The notes beneath the pieces are model-generated. The model was not told the DNA's origin and searched no databases. It was given only the letters and a program-made list of their open reading frames with translations. A program made the translations under genes and the position numbers. This document shows positions 31,801 to 40,017 of a stretch of DNA of 64,000 bases, in pieces (the first letter of the stretch is position 1; every line of letters starts with the position of its first letter). This DNA is from Paenibacillus harenae (GTDB lineage: Bacteria; Bacillota; Bacilli; Paenibacillales; Paenibacillaceae): assembly GCF_030812415.1 (NCBI RefSeq), contig NZ_JAUSST010000005.1, positions 124,001 through 188,000 of the forward strand, in the 5' to 3' direction.

Positions 31801-31908
31801 TTTTATTGCCCAAGCGAAAGAAAAATGAAATTTTTCTCATTTTGCCCATAAAATCCCCATAATCTACGAAACTATTATATATATCAAAGGTAGGGGGAGA
31901 TCGATAGT

Positions 31909-33102
31909 ATGGGCAAACCGGATAGTCTTACCACCACCATCACATTGGCGATTGATAACGGAAGCAGTCACATAAAAGGAATTTACGACGATTTGGGCAA
32001 TCAGTTTATTTTCCCTAATGTCGTAGCACAGCCCTTCGGAGAACGCTATTTCTTAATGGATCAAGGCGATCCCCTTGATTTTCTGGATGTGCAGATTACC
32101 TCTCCCGCGGTTCATGCGGAGCAGTACCGTCATGTCTACGTAGGCAATTTGGCCATCGGCGACGGAGGCATTGTTCATGAAATTATTGGCGATAAGGCGG
32201 TACAGAAGAAAGCGCAGCGGCAGGAGACGATGGTAACGCTGTTGACGGCCGCGGCTTACGCCATCGCAACTAAGCATAAGGACCAAATCCAGCGGGGTAA
32301 AAACCGGATCAAAGCCAAGGTCAACTTGGGTACAGGCTTGCCAATCCAAGAAATTTCGAAATTTCGCGAGGAATATGCGGATAAAATTACGGCAGGCGTG
32401 CATAGCGTGACGTTCGTCACCACACCGATGTTCAAGGGGGTGACGGTTGAGATGGAGATGCTGCTGCCGAGCGACATTAGCATCGATGACGTATCCGGGG
32501 TGTATGATATGGAGGCCTTCTCCAAGGCTCATCTATCTTTGAAAGGATTCGGCATAGCCGACGTCGGCGGGGTGGATATGGATATCGCGTTTTTCCGGCC
32601 GGGGCTCGATCTGGACCAACGCCACTCGACGGGTGCCAAGATTTATCTTAACAATGCACTGGAGAACATCCGCAACGAGGTCAACGCGCAGGGGGAAGAA
32701 CTGATTTCAAGCACAGCGGAGCTTACCTTAATGTTGGTCAATAAAGAATATGCGATATATGCGGAAGGCAAGGTAGCCTTCGATATGACCGAGCTTGTTA
32801 ACCGTCATATGCGAATTTTAGCGGAAAAGGTTTTGAAGTATGCCCGCAACGCTTGGAAGCATGCCCGGTACGCGAATGAATTCTGGTTTATCGGCGGGGG
32901 ATCCGTCGTTCTGCAGCCATGGATCGAGAAGCTCAATGCGGAGCTAGGATTGCCGATTCGATTCGATCATTCGGAATTCAGCCAGCTTCGCAACGTCCGC
33001 GGCACCTTCTTCCTGTTGTCGCATGCCCTTGGAGAGGGGAACGATGCGGCAGCTGCCCGGGCAGATACTGCCGGAGATCACGGCGGGAGCGAGACGGATT
33101 GA
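31909..33102 (+). CDS. parM: ParM/StbA-family actin-like protein
   Basis: A 397-residue actin-fold ATPase of the ParM/StbA/Alp family. Phosphate-1 is A-I-D-N-G-S-S-H-I-K near residue 13, the connecting region V-N-L-G-T-G-L-P near 140, phosphate-2 I-A-D-V-G-G-V-D-M-D near 220, and the adenosine motif W-F-I-G-G-G-S-V-V near 325. Such proteins polymerise with ATP and push plasmid copies apart when an adaptor bound to a centromere caps the filament. TAGGGGGAG precedes ATG 31909. A translation-coupled small gene (TTGA overlap) follows and direct repeats precede. Chromosomal paralogues with other roles exist, so function is inferred. Confidence 0.82.
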   Translation: MGKPDSLTTTITLAIDNGSSHIKGIYDDLGNQFIFPNVVAQPFGERYFLMDQGDPLDFLDVQITSPAVHAEQYRHVYVGNLAIGDGGIVHEIIGDKAVQKKAQRQETMVTLLTAAAYAIATKHKDQIQRGKNRIKAKVNLGTGLPIQEISKFREEYADKITAGVHSVTFVTTPMFKGVTVEMEMLLPSDISIDDVSGVYDMEAFSKAHLSLKGFGIADVGGVDMDIAFFRPGLDLDQRHSTGAKIYLNNALENIRNEVNAQGEELISSTAELTLMLVNKEYAIYAEGKVAFDMTELVNRHMRILAEKVLKYARNAWKHARYANEFWFIGGGSVVLQPWIEKLNAELGLPIRFDHSEFSQLRNVRGTFFLLSHALGEGNDAAAARADTAGDHGGSETD

Positions 33103-33473
33103 AGAAACGACGACAGGTGGTCATGGTGGCGCCCGGGAAAGACGTGACGTTATACATACCGACCGACACGCCGCCGGAGGTCATCAGGTATTTGAACCGT
33201 TTAAAGGCGGAAGGCAACTTCAGTCAGGGGATTATGGAGATCCTGACCGGACATATCCTTGAGCAACCCGCGTCAACGGCAATGTCTCCTATCGAGGAAG
33301 CAAGTACACAATGGGATGACCTTCGTTACGAATCGAGTTCCCAATCCAGCGAAGTTCCGGAACCGGTGATTCCCGTTGATACTGCGCAGGACGTGCAGAA
33401 ACCGTTTAGTCCGCAGGACATTCTTAGGCAAGCAGCGCGGAATGCCGGGAAGCTGTTGCGTGATGGACAATGA
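33099..33473 (+). CDS. ParR-like adaptor candidate with ribbon-helix-helix-type N-terminus
   Basis: TTG 33099 overlaps the parM stop (TTGA) and has CGGGAG upstream; GTG 33117 is an alternative. The 124-residue product begins K-K-R-R-Q-V-V-M-V-A-P-G-K-D-V-T-L-Y-I-P, then P-P-E-V-I-R-Y-L-N-R-L-K and I-M-E-I-L-T-G-H-I-L. That strand-helix-helix pattern is how ParR adaptors (and CopG-type proteins) begin; the C-terminal half is acidic and Ser/Pro-rich, ending in a basic helix. Position directly after parM and size are as expected for ParR. The family call is from pattern and context. Confidence 0.6.
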   Translation: MKKRRQVVMVAPGKDVTLYIPTDTPPEVIRYLNRLKAEGNFSQGIMEILTGHILEQPASTAMSPIEEASTQWDDLRYESSSQSSEVPEPVIPVDTAQDVQKPFSPQDILRQAARNAGKLLRDGQ

Positions 33474-33524
33474 AACGAATGAACATGCAGGCTTGGATAT
33501 AAATATTCTGGTATATGGATACTT

Positions 33525-33556
33525 GAAAAAAGCCACCCAAGAGGGTGGCTTTTTAC
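33525..33556 (+). terminator. Terminator of the parM/parR-like operon
   Basis: AGCCACCC (33531-33538) pairs with GGGTGGCT (33543-33550) across 4 nt, with an A-run before and TTTTTAC after. Confidence 0.9.
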
Positions 33557-33784
33557 ATGCCGTTACAGACAGTGCGGGCGGGAGCCGTATTATAAAGAAA
33601 ATGCCTATCTTTTAAAAATAAATTCGAGTCTGGTAATTGTTGGTCTAAAGTCCATTCATTAATATGATTTATATCATAACATACGTATAAATAATAATTC
33701 GCATTTCGAGGCGAACTGAGGAGGTTTTTTAGGTGCTGTAGCCCGTATAATAAAAAAAATATTTTTTCTGAAAGGAAGTAAAAA

Positions 33785-34642
33785 ATGACAAATAATACGA
33801 TTGAAGAAGTATTACTACAAAAATTCAACTACTACAAAACTTATAATTTAAAAGGGATTTCAGCTGAAAATTTTAAAAAAACGATTATGGATAAAATAGA
33901 TACAGTAGATTTTGAACAAGAAGGATATAAGAAAGAAGAAGTCAACCGTCAAAGAGAGTTATCGGTAAAGTTCCATTGGGGACATAATCATGATTTCGGT
34001 GAATTTTCAATTGCTGGACGTATGAGCAATAGACATATTCTAGTAATGGCCAATTTTTGCAGATTGTTTCATTTAAATCTAGATATGTTTAGAAATAAGG
34101 AAGTATTTGATATTGGGTGTTGGACGGGGGGAACAACTCTTTTATTATCTTCCTTAGGTTGTAAAGTTTATTCCATTGAAGAAGTTAAAAAATATGCCGA
34201 TACTGCATCATTTCTAGCGAAGTCCTTTCAGTTAAAAAATACGACTGTCGAGCACCGTTCTTTGTATTCCTGTAATGAATCCGTACTTCACAATAAATTT
34301 GACATCGTATATTTCCCGGGAGTCCTTTATCATGTTTCTGATCCGGTACTTGCTCTGAGAATTTTATATAATAGTCTAAGACTCAATGGGAGAATACTAA
34401 TTGAATCAATGGGAATTAAACATAGCGAACCCTATTGTCTTTTTGGAGGAAGCTATGGCCAAACGAACGGCGGAACAAACTGGTTTGTTTTCTCGCCTTC
34501 CGCCCTTGAAAAAATGCTTAAAGAAGCCGGTTTCGATCAGATTAAAACGGGGTTTATCAATGACAGATTATATGCGTATGCAGAAAAAGTTGAAGAAAAA
34601 GGTATTTGTAAAGCAGGCTTAGCAGATCCTACAATAAAATAA
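33785..34642 (+). CDS. Class I SAM-dependent methyltransferase
   Basis: A 285-residue methyltransferase. Motif I is V-F-D-I-G-C-W-T-G-G near residue 108; the acidic residue of motif II is in Y-S-I-E-E near 130; motif IV is F-D-I-V-Y-F-P-G-V-L-Y-H-V near 175. That last motif recalls CmoB/DUF1698-type and small-molecule methyltransferases. GGAAG precedes ATG 33785. The gene is conspicuously A+T-rich compared with all its neighbours, with many AAA, TTA and ATA codons, and has no operon partner; it probably came by transfer. The substrate is unknown. Confidence 0.8.
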   Translation: MTNNTIEEVLLQKFNYYKTYNLKGISAENFKKTIMDKIDTVDFEQEGYKKEEVNRQRELSVKFHWGHNHDFGEFSIAGRMSNRHILVMANFCRLFHLNLDMFRNKEVFDIGCWTGGTTLLLSSLGCKVYSIEEVKKYADTASFLAKSFQLKNTTVEHRSLYSCNESVLHNKFDIVYFPGVLYHVSDPVLALRILYNSLRLNGRILIESMGIKHSEPYCLFGGSYGQTNGGTNWFVFSPSALEKMLKEAGFDQIKTGFINDRLYAYAEKVEEKGICKAGLADPTIK

Positions 34643-34670
34643 AAGAGTTGCCGTTATCAAAACAACAAAT

Positions 34671-34690
34671 AAGAACTATGTAGTTCTTTC
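34671..34690 (+). terminator. Possible terminator after the methyltransferase
   Basis: AAGAACTATGTAGTTCTT (34671-34688) is a perfect 18-bp palindrome followed by TC. The loop is short and the U-run weak; an operator is an alternative. Confidence 0.4.
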
Positions 34691-34844
34691 AGACTGTCGA
34701 GTAAATCCCGGCGGTCTATATTTTTGCCCATAATATAATAGCTTTGGTGAGATGATATCCTTGAGATAGATTATGGAGAGAGCGAGTGATTCTGATGATT
34801 ATTGAATATTGGGAAAGGGTGAATGACTCGCAATAGAGGAGGCT

Positions 34845-35528
34845 ATGCTTTTGTACAATCATTTAGAATTAATGAACTTTCAAGCGGAAGTTCTATATGT
34901 TCATAATCATGCTGGTCGTATCACGACAATTAATGAGTATGCGAACCAGCCGGCGCCGCGATTTTTTTGGGGGCAAACCAATAATGGCCGCGTAATAAGA
35001 TTCCGAAGCGATGTTCCAAATAACGTAGTCCGCGAACTTACGCAGGTGTTGGATAGGAATGATCCGACTAATCAGCTGGCTAATGTGATTAACGTATTGG
35101 AAAAGGATAAAGGAATAAGCGGCTTCTGGATGGGGCCCGCATATGTATTTAATGATATCGTAACCGATTACACGGATGCCACCTTGGTCACCGAAGACAA
35201 TAAATACTGCTTGGAACACGGATTTTCCTCACTATTGTCGGAAATGAAATTTCGAGAGCCTTGTTATATGGTAACGGAAAACAACATAGCGGTATCTGTT
35301 TGTTTTAGCGCAAGAAGCAGCGATAAAGCTTCGGAGGCCGGGGTGGAGACATTGAAGGACTATCGAGGAAAAGGGTATGCGATTCGCGCAGCATCTTCTT
35401 GGGCTCAAGCTATACTCCAATCTCAAAGAATCCCTTTATATAGTACATCATGGGATAATTACTCTTCGCAGTCCGTGGCAAAACGCCTTCAACTTCACTT
35501 TTACGGAACGGATATCTCTATATATTAA
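34845..35528 (+). CDS. GNAT-family N-acetyltransferase
   Basis: A 227-residue protein whose last 70 residues form a GNAT core: G-V-E-T-L-K-D-Y-R-G-K-G-Y-A-I-R-A (acetyl-CoA loop R-G-K-G-Y-A), then S-W-D-N-Y-S-S-Q-S-V-A-K-R-L and F-Y-G-T-D. The first 150 residues look like a partner domain common in FR47-type acetyltransferases. The ribosome site AGAGGAGG is only 2 nt from ATG 34845, so TTG 34851 may be the true start. The substrate is unknown and the gene has no operon partner. Confidence 0.78.
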   Translation: MLLYNHLELMNFQAEVLYVHNHAGRITTINEYANQPAPRFFWGQTNNGRVIRFRSDVPNNVVRELTQVLDRNDPTNQLANVINVLEKDKGISGFWMGPAYVFNDIVTDYTDATLVTEDNKYCLEHGFSSLLSEMKFREPCYMVTENNIAVSVCFSARSSDKASEAGVETLKDYRGKGYAIRAASSWAQAILQSQRIPLYSTSWDNYSSQSVAKRLQLHFYGTDISIY

Positions 35529-35827
35529 GATCGATTTAAGGATCGCGGACGTTGCGAAGCTGGCTGAATTCCGAATTTGGTTATTCGGAGCGGCGCTAAG
35601 GACGGTGGGAGTAATAGGTGCGGTTTTGGCTTATTATTTGAGGGGGCGGTGTCAGGCGTGCGGGAAGGCATAAAGCCGAAGGAGCTTCGAGTGAACCAAA
35701 AGAGAAAGATAACTCAATAATGGGGTCAACAAGAACAAAAGAGAGCATGCTCAGCCTGCTCTCTTTTGTTCTTGTTCAAATCGGTTATCGTCAGGGCTAG
35801 GAGGGCTGCGATGCAAAGTCAAAAAAG
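35529..35827. other. Intergenic stretch with a perfect 17-bp terminator stem
   Basis: A rightward frame here would encode a hydrophobic stretch (V-G-V-I-G-A-V-L-A-Y-Y-L) but has no start or ribosome site, so I do not call a gene. AAGAACAAAAGAGAGCA (35731-35747) pairs perfectly with TGCTCTCTTTTGTTCTT (35757-35773); it is a two-way terminator. Confidence 0.6.
35731..35773. terminator. Bidirectional intrinsic terminator
   Basis: Perfect 17-bp stem with a 9-nt loop; A-rich and T-rich outer arms allow termination in both directions. Confidence 0.85.
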
Positions 35828-35872
35828 TATCAGGAATATTCCTTGACAGGAATATTCCTGATAAGGTATATT
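35828..35872 (+). promoter_or_regulatory. 36-bp operator overlapping the arsR-relic/doxX promoter
   Basis: TATCAGGAATATTCCT (35828-35843) and AGGAATATTCCTGATA (35848-35863) are perfect inverted arms separated by TGAC. Each arm itself holds the 12-bp palindrome AGGAATATTCCT. The centre forms TTGACA (35843-35848), the -35 box, with TATATT (35867-35872) 18 bp on. It is a repressor site in classic position, most likely for the ArsR protein whose gene is now broken. Confidence 0.8.
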
Positions 35873-35932
35873 CAATTCATAAACAACGACCACGACTTTA
35901 ACGAACAGTTAAGGAGGTATCCGCACAATGCT

Positions 35933-36080
35933 ATGAAAACTGCGATTCTAAGTGCGCTCGCTGAAGCAAACCGTTTACAAATTGTCGGGCTGCTATGCAG
36001 CGGACCTGGCGGAACCGATTCGACAATCTCAATCAGCATTTGCAAAAGTTTTTCAAAAAAGAAAATCAACAGGAGGAATT
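35933..36080 (+). pseudogene. Internally deleted ArsR-family regulator
   Basis: From ATG 35933 the frame reads A-I-L-S-A-L-A-E-A-N-R-L-Q-I-V-G-L-L-C-S-G-P, the first helices of ArsR winged-helix proteins. Similarity then stops. In the next frame the following DNA reads W-R-N-R-F-D-N-L-N-Q-H-L-Q-K-F, the usual C-terminal helix of ArsR proteins that pair with DoxX/SRPBCC genes. About 60 residues, including the recognition helix, are missing between the blocks, and the join shifts frame. AAGGAGGT is upstream. The product cannot bind DNA, yet its operator and the doxX gene downstream are intact. Confidence 0.65.
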
Positions 36081-36084
36081 ATTT

Positions 36085-36456
36085 ATGCGTAAAATGATCG
36101 TTATCTACTGGATTTGCACCGGATTAGTGGCCCTGCTTATGGGTGTAGGCTCCATACCTAACCTTCTTTCCTCGGCCGACTCTCTTGCCCTTTTTCAACA
36201 GCTTGGTTATCCTGCCTATCTTCTCCCCTTCCTCGGTACGGCGAAGCTGCTAGGCGTCATTGCAATAATTTTACCCGGGTTTCCCAAAATCAAGGAATGG
36301 GCATATGCCGGTCTTACCTTCGACCTCGCCGGTGCCACGTATTCCTTCCTTGCAATCGGGAAACCTAACGAATCAATCTTCATGATCCTCGGGTTCCTGG
36401 CGATTGCAGGTTCTTACGTAACGTACCACAAAATTAGAAAAGCAAAGATGGCTTAG
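36085..36456 (+). CDS. DoxX-family membrane protein
   Basis: A 123-residue membrane protein of the DoxX/DoxX-like family with four helices: I-Y-W-I-C-T-G-L-V-A-L-L-M-G-V, L-L-P-F-L-G-T-A-K-L-L-G-V-I-A, W-A-Y-A-G-L-T-F-D-L-A-G-A and I-F-M-I-L-G-F-L-A. G-Y-P-A-Y-L-L-P-F-L-G is the family's central signature. ATG 36085 has AGGAGGA upstream; longer in-frame readings are the tail of the ArsR relic. DoxX-like proteins are linked to redox and thiol stress. It shares a promoter with the arsR relic, so it may now be derepressed. Confidence 0.85.
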   Translation: MRKMIVIYWICTGLVALLMGVGSIPNLLSSADSLALFQQLGYPAYLLPFLGTAKLLGVIAIILPGFPKIKEWAYAGLTFDLAGATYSFLAIGKPNESIFMILGFLAIAGSYVTYHKIRKAKMA

Positions 36457-36538
36457 CATCGCAGAAACTTTAGATCGCCTGAGCGGGCTGGTAGAGTCGC
36501 CGGAGTGGGTTCCCGACTATATCTTCTGGCTGGGATAA
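36455..36538 (+). pseudogene. Possible C-terminal gene relic
   Basis: A frame ending at TAA 36536-36538 reads A-E-T-L-D-R-L-S-G-L-V-E-S-P-E-W-V-P-D-Y-I-F-W-L-G. It is composed like a real protein end (aromatic and proline-rich), but has no start, ribosome site or upstream coding. I cannot name the family. It overlaps the doxX stop in another frame. Confidence 0.25.
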
Positions 36539-36578
36539 GGCACGTTCACGCTTTACTTTATAATGAGCTCAAATTCAA

Positions 36579-36610
36579 AAGGACGCCTTCCAAGGCGCCC
36601 TTCTTTTTTT
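36579..36610 (+). terminator. Terminator after doxX
   Basis: AAGGACGCCTT pairs with AAGGCGCCCTT (one mismatch) across CC, followed by CTTTTTTT. The 180 bp from here to the next gene contain only its leader. Confidence 0.8.
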
Positions 36611-36791
36611 AAACATTTTACTCTAAAATTTGAACAACGTTATTTGGTAATGCTCGAGGGACTTCGTGCTCATAAACATCAGATCGCGTAGCCAATCGTC
36701 ATGATAAGCCCTTTTTATATAAGCAGTATAAATTTTAGGTCAACGTGCCACCTTAATCTAGTCTGAATTATGACTACACGGAGGTAACTAA

Positions 36792-37148
36792 ATGGACCCA
36801 AACACACAGAATACACAACAAGATGCTAAGAACGTTCAGCAGGAAGCACGGCAAGTTGTCCAGCAAGCACAACAAGTTTCCCACCAGGTGACCCAACAAG
36901 CAACCCTGGCATTTCAGCAAGCGCAACAGGCGGAAAAGTCGGCTCAAACCGCTCAGCAATTAATCCAACAAGCACAGCAGATACAAGCACAAAGCAATCA
37001 GCAACTACAAGCAGCTCACCAACAAATCCAGCAAGCTGAAATTACCGTGAATCAATTGCAGGGGCAAAATGCAAATCTTTCTCAAACGGCAAATAACGCA
37101 AATGTGGTTCAAACAACTACTGCGACCGATTCAGATGTAATTCAATAA
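36792..37148 (+). CDS. Gln-rich coiled-coil protein, 118 residues
   Basis: A 118-residue protein of which roughly a third is glutamine, with regularly spaced Ala and Val (for example Q-Q-A-Q-Q-V-S-H-Q-V-T-Q-Q-A, Q-Q-L-I-Q-Q-A-Q-Q-I-Q-A-Q). The spacing fits one long amphipathic helix; the last 20 residues are Thr/Asn-rich. It has no Cys, Trp or Tyr, no signal peptide and no membrane segment. CGGAGGT precedes ATG 36792. I do not know its function; a small structural or spore-associated protein is possible. Three hairpins follow in the next 200 bp. Confidence 0.75.
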   Translation: MDPNTQNTQQDAKNVQQEARQVVQQAQQVSHQVTQQATLAFQQAQQAEKSAQTAQQLIQQAQQIQAQSNQQLQAAHQQIQQAEITVNQLQGQNANLSQTANNANVVQTTTATDSDVIQ

Positions 37149-37159
37149 TAATTCCTTCG

Positions 37160-37345
37160 CCCCGGTGACGGTAGTCGCCGGGGTTCATTGCATGGTCGAT
37201 TCGGAAACAGCGGCAGCTCAGGACAAGGAACAAGTCCAAGGCTGCCGCTGTTTTAATGAACATGCAGGTCGTCCTGCTGAGGGTGTGCAGCTCTTCATCA
37301 AGTTCCCACAAAAAAGAAGAACCGGCATGGTCCGCCGGTTCTTAC
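37160..37345 (+). terminator. Three successive hairpins downstream of the Gln-rich gene
   Basis: CCCCGGTGAC/GTCGCCGGGG (37160-37183), AACAGCGGCAGC/GCTGCCGCTGTT plus TTTTA (37206-37256) and AAGAACCGGC/GCCGGTTCTT (37317-37343). The second looks like a true terminator; the other two lack U-runs. No gene is evident in the 364 bp between 37148 and 37513; a structured small RNA is possible. Confidence 0.5.
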
Positions 37346-37524
37346 TTACATATATAGGTTGCACGTAAAGAAACAACGTGATATGATTAAAAAATCATTG
37401 TCTATTCATCTAAAAAGTTATAGTGATTCCATTTTATCTATACTATCATTTTAGCATGATGATTTGTGGTTTGTCAAACATTGTTTTTCTTCATTATACC
37501 TGACTAAGGAGCGTGTTCGTAAAG

Positions 37525-39948
37525 ATGGTAAATGAGAAGGATTGGCAGCAAGAACAAGAGCGGCTAGATCTGGTTACAAAAAAACTCCGATCAGAAATCG
37601 CCGAACTGGAACCGGCGGTGGCCGGGCTTCGAGATCAGGTAGCAGACATTCGCAAACGGTTCTGGGAAGAGGTTACGATCAACACGAGCACGCACGAAGA
37701 CTTCGAAGAGACTTTCTATAGTATTAAACAGCAAGAAGCGTTGTTGTCGGAACGGGAGCGCAGTCACCGGCAACGGATGCAGCGCTGGAAAAACATGAAA
37801 CGGCTGCTGCCGTCTCCTTATTTCGGCCGTGTCGATTTTCAAGAGGATGGGTTAAGCTTCAGCGAGCAAATATACATCGGCGTTTCGTCCTTCGTTGGCG
37901 AAGACGACATTAGCTTTCTGGTGTATGACTGGCGGACACCGATTGCAAGTATGTACTATGATTCTTTGCCGGGCAAGTCCGCTTATGAAACGCCGGGAGG
38001 GCGCGTGTCCGGGACGATGCTGTTGAAGCGGCAGTACCAGATTCGTAACGGACAGTTGCAGAATGTATTCGATACGAGCGTAACGATCGGCGATGAACTG
38101 CTTCAACAGGTGCTTGGCAAGGGAGCCGACGCTCAGATGAAGAGTATCGTTGCGACCATCCAGAAGGAGCAAAATGCGATTATCCGCAACGTCAAGAGCC
38201 GAATGCTCATTGTGCAGGGGGCGGCCGGCAGCGGGAAGACGTCTGCGGCATTGCAACGGGTAGCCTATTTGTTATATAAATACCGCAATACGCTCAAGGC
38301 GGACCAGATTGTCCTTTTCTCTCCTAATCCGATGTTTAACAGCTACGTGTCCACGGTTCTTCCCGAGCTCGGCGAAGAGAACATGCAGCAGACGACTTTT
38401 CAAGAATATCTGGAGCATTGGCTTGGGTCGACGTTAAGCGTTGAGAATCCATTCGGGCAGATCGAATATGTACTGACGTCAACAGGCGCTCAAGGGTATG
38501 ATGCACGGCTTAGCGGAATTAGGTATAAGACGTCCGAAGCTTTTCTGAGCGCAATCCAAAACTATGCACAGTGGCTGGGTAAGGAAGGCATGTTATTCCG
38601 GGGCATCCGTTTCCGGGAACGGGAGTTGATTACCGCGGAGCAAATGGAATCGCAATTTTATAGCTACGATAACTCCATTCGCCTGGCTAATCGTGTCTCT
38701 CTGCTTCGAGAATGGCTGCTTCGAGAGCTGACAACGCTTGCGCGCAAGGAGCAGGAAGCGCATTGGGTGCAAGACGAGATCGATTACCTCGACAACGAGC
38801 AATATGCCGAAGCTTACAGCACGCTGCGCAAGAAGTATCAGCCAGAAGAGGCGGTTCTTCATTTCAACGAGCAGTATAGGGAGTTGCTTGAGGAGATGCA
38901 GGGGGAAGAAGACGATGACTCGGACTTTCGGATGCAGGATGAAGAGGAAGAACTGCTGCGCCGGATGATCGTGAAAGAGTCCTTCAAGCCGCTCATACGG
39001 GACGTGAAACGGTTAAAGTTCATCGATGTGAACGGGCTGTACGATCAGTTGTTCGGCGAGGAAGTCGACTATCGGGAAATGACGAACGGGATCGAAGTGC
39101 CCGGGCACTGGCCGGAAATTTGCGTGCAAACGAAGGAGAAGCTGAGTCGGCACGAGCTCTTTTATGAGGATGCGACACCGTTTTTGTATTTAAAAGAGCT
39201 CGTCGAGGGCGTGCGCACAAACATGGAGGTGCGGCATGTATTTATCGACGAAGGCCAGGATTACTCGCCATTCCAATTTTTGTTTCTTAAGCGGCTGTTT
39301 CCTCGCGCGAGTATGACGGTGCTCGGCGATTTCGGTCAAGCGATTTTCCCTCAAGCTACGAATCTGCACGAGGCGGAATCGCCATTGATCCGGCTTTACG
39401 GCGAAGGGGAAACGAGCTTCTTCCGCCTTGTCCGAAGCTATCGCTCAACCTGCGAGATCGTGAAGTTCACGAAGTCGCTGCTGCCTGGCGAAGAGATCGT
39501 GCCATTCGAGAGGAGCGGAAGAAAGCCGTATCTCTCGAAGGCTGGCAACGGCGTCATGAGGGCGGCGAGAATCGGAGAGGATCTCGCCGCTCTACAGGCT
39601 GAAGGCTTCGATTCCATTGCTGTCATTACGAAGACTGCAGCCGAAAGCCGCGAGGCCCTTGAAGCTTTAAGGACACAGGGCTGCGGGGCGCTGCGGCTCA
39701 TCACGGAGGAGACGCTTACCTTTGAGAAGGGGGTAATGGTTATCCCCTCCTATCTCGCCAAAGGCGTTGAGTTCGACGCGGTACTGATCTACGATGCTTC
39801 CTCCCGAGCATACAGCCGGGAAAGCGAGCGGAAGCTCTTCTATACGGCATGTACGCGCGCGATGCATCGGCTTCAGCTCTACACGACGGGGGATTGGACA
39901 CCGTATATCGAGTCAATGGATCCGTCTTTGTATGAGGTAGAGCAATAA
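37525..39948 (+). CDS. helD: HelD-type RNA polymerase recycling ATPase (UvrD-like, superfamily 1)
   Basis: An 807-residue superfamily 1 ATPase. The N-terminal 130 residues form a long charged coiled coil, as in HelD, which inserts into RNA polymerase. The first ATPase lobe has Walker A Q-G-A-A-G-S-G-K-T near residue 235; motif II is F-I-D-E-G-Q-D near 575 with L-G-D-F-G-Q after it; motif VI lies near T-A-C-T-R-A-M-H. HelD removes stalled or inactive polymerase from DNA. The upstream GTG 37513 abuts the AAGGAG site, so ATG 37525 is chosen, though its spacing is long. Confidence 0.87.
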   Translation: MVNEKDWQQEQERLDLVTKKLRSEIAELEPAVAGLRDQVADIRKRFWEEVTINTSTHEDFEETFYSIKQQEALLSERERSHRQRMQRWKNMKRLLPSPYFGRVDFQEDGLSFSEQIYIGVSSFVGEDDISFLVYDWRTPIASMYYDSLPGKSAYETPGGRVSGTMLLKRQYQIRNGQLQNVFDTSVTIGDELLQQVLGKGADAQMKSIVATIQKEQNAIIRNVKSRMLIVQGAAGSGKTSAALQRVAYLLYKYRNTLKADQIVLFSPNPMFNSYVSTVLPELGEENMQQTTFQEYLEHWLGSTLSVENPFGQIEYVLTSTGAQGYDARLSGIRYKTSEAFLSAIQNYAQWLGKEGMLFRGIRFRERELITAEQMESQFYSYDNSIRLANRVSLLREWLLRELTTLARKEQEAHWVQDEIDYLDNEQYAEAYSTLRKKYQPEEAVLHFNEQYRELLEEMQGEEDDDSDFRMQDEEEELLRRMIVKESFKPLIRDVKRLKFIDVNGLYDQLFGEEVDYREMTNGIEVPGHWPEICVQTKEKLSRHELFYEDATPFLYLKELVEGVRTNMEVRHVFIDEGQDYSPFQFLFLKRLFPRASMTVLGDFGQAIFPQATNLHEAESPLIRLYGEGETSFFRLVRSYRSTCEIVKFTKSLLPGEEIVPFERSGRKPYLSKAGNGVMRAARIGEDLAALQAEGFDSIAVITKTAAESREALEALRTQGCGALRLITEETLTFEKGVMVIPSYLAKGVEFDAVLIYDASSRAYSRESERKLFYTACTRAMHRLQLYTTGDWTPYIESMDPSLYEVEQ

Positions 39949-39956
39949 AAAATGGA

Positions 39957-40007
39957 GGCCAATTTGTTAGGGTCCCCGAAAGGGGGCATACAAATTAGCC
40001 TTTTTTT
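39957..40007 (+). terminator. Terminator of helD
   Basis: GGCCAATTTGT (39957-39967) pairs with ACAAATTAGCC (39990-40000), followed by TTTTTTT; a second small stem sits in the loop. Confidence 0.85.
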
Positions 40008-40017
40008 CCACAAGGAA

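Noticed and set aside
35377..35673. Possible small membrane protein in the gap after the acetyltransferase
   Set aside because: Its hydrophobic stretch is only about 15 residues, its 5' half is a shadow of the acetyltransferase gene, and no ribosome site is present.
37160..37345. Riboswitch
   Set aside because: Three hairpins are present, but I cannot match them to any known riboswitch core; they are better explained as terminators or an unassigned structured RNA.
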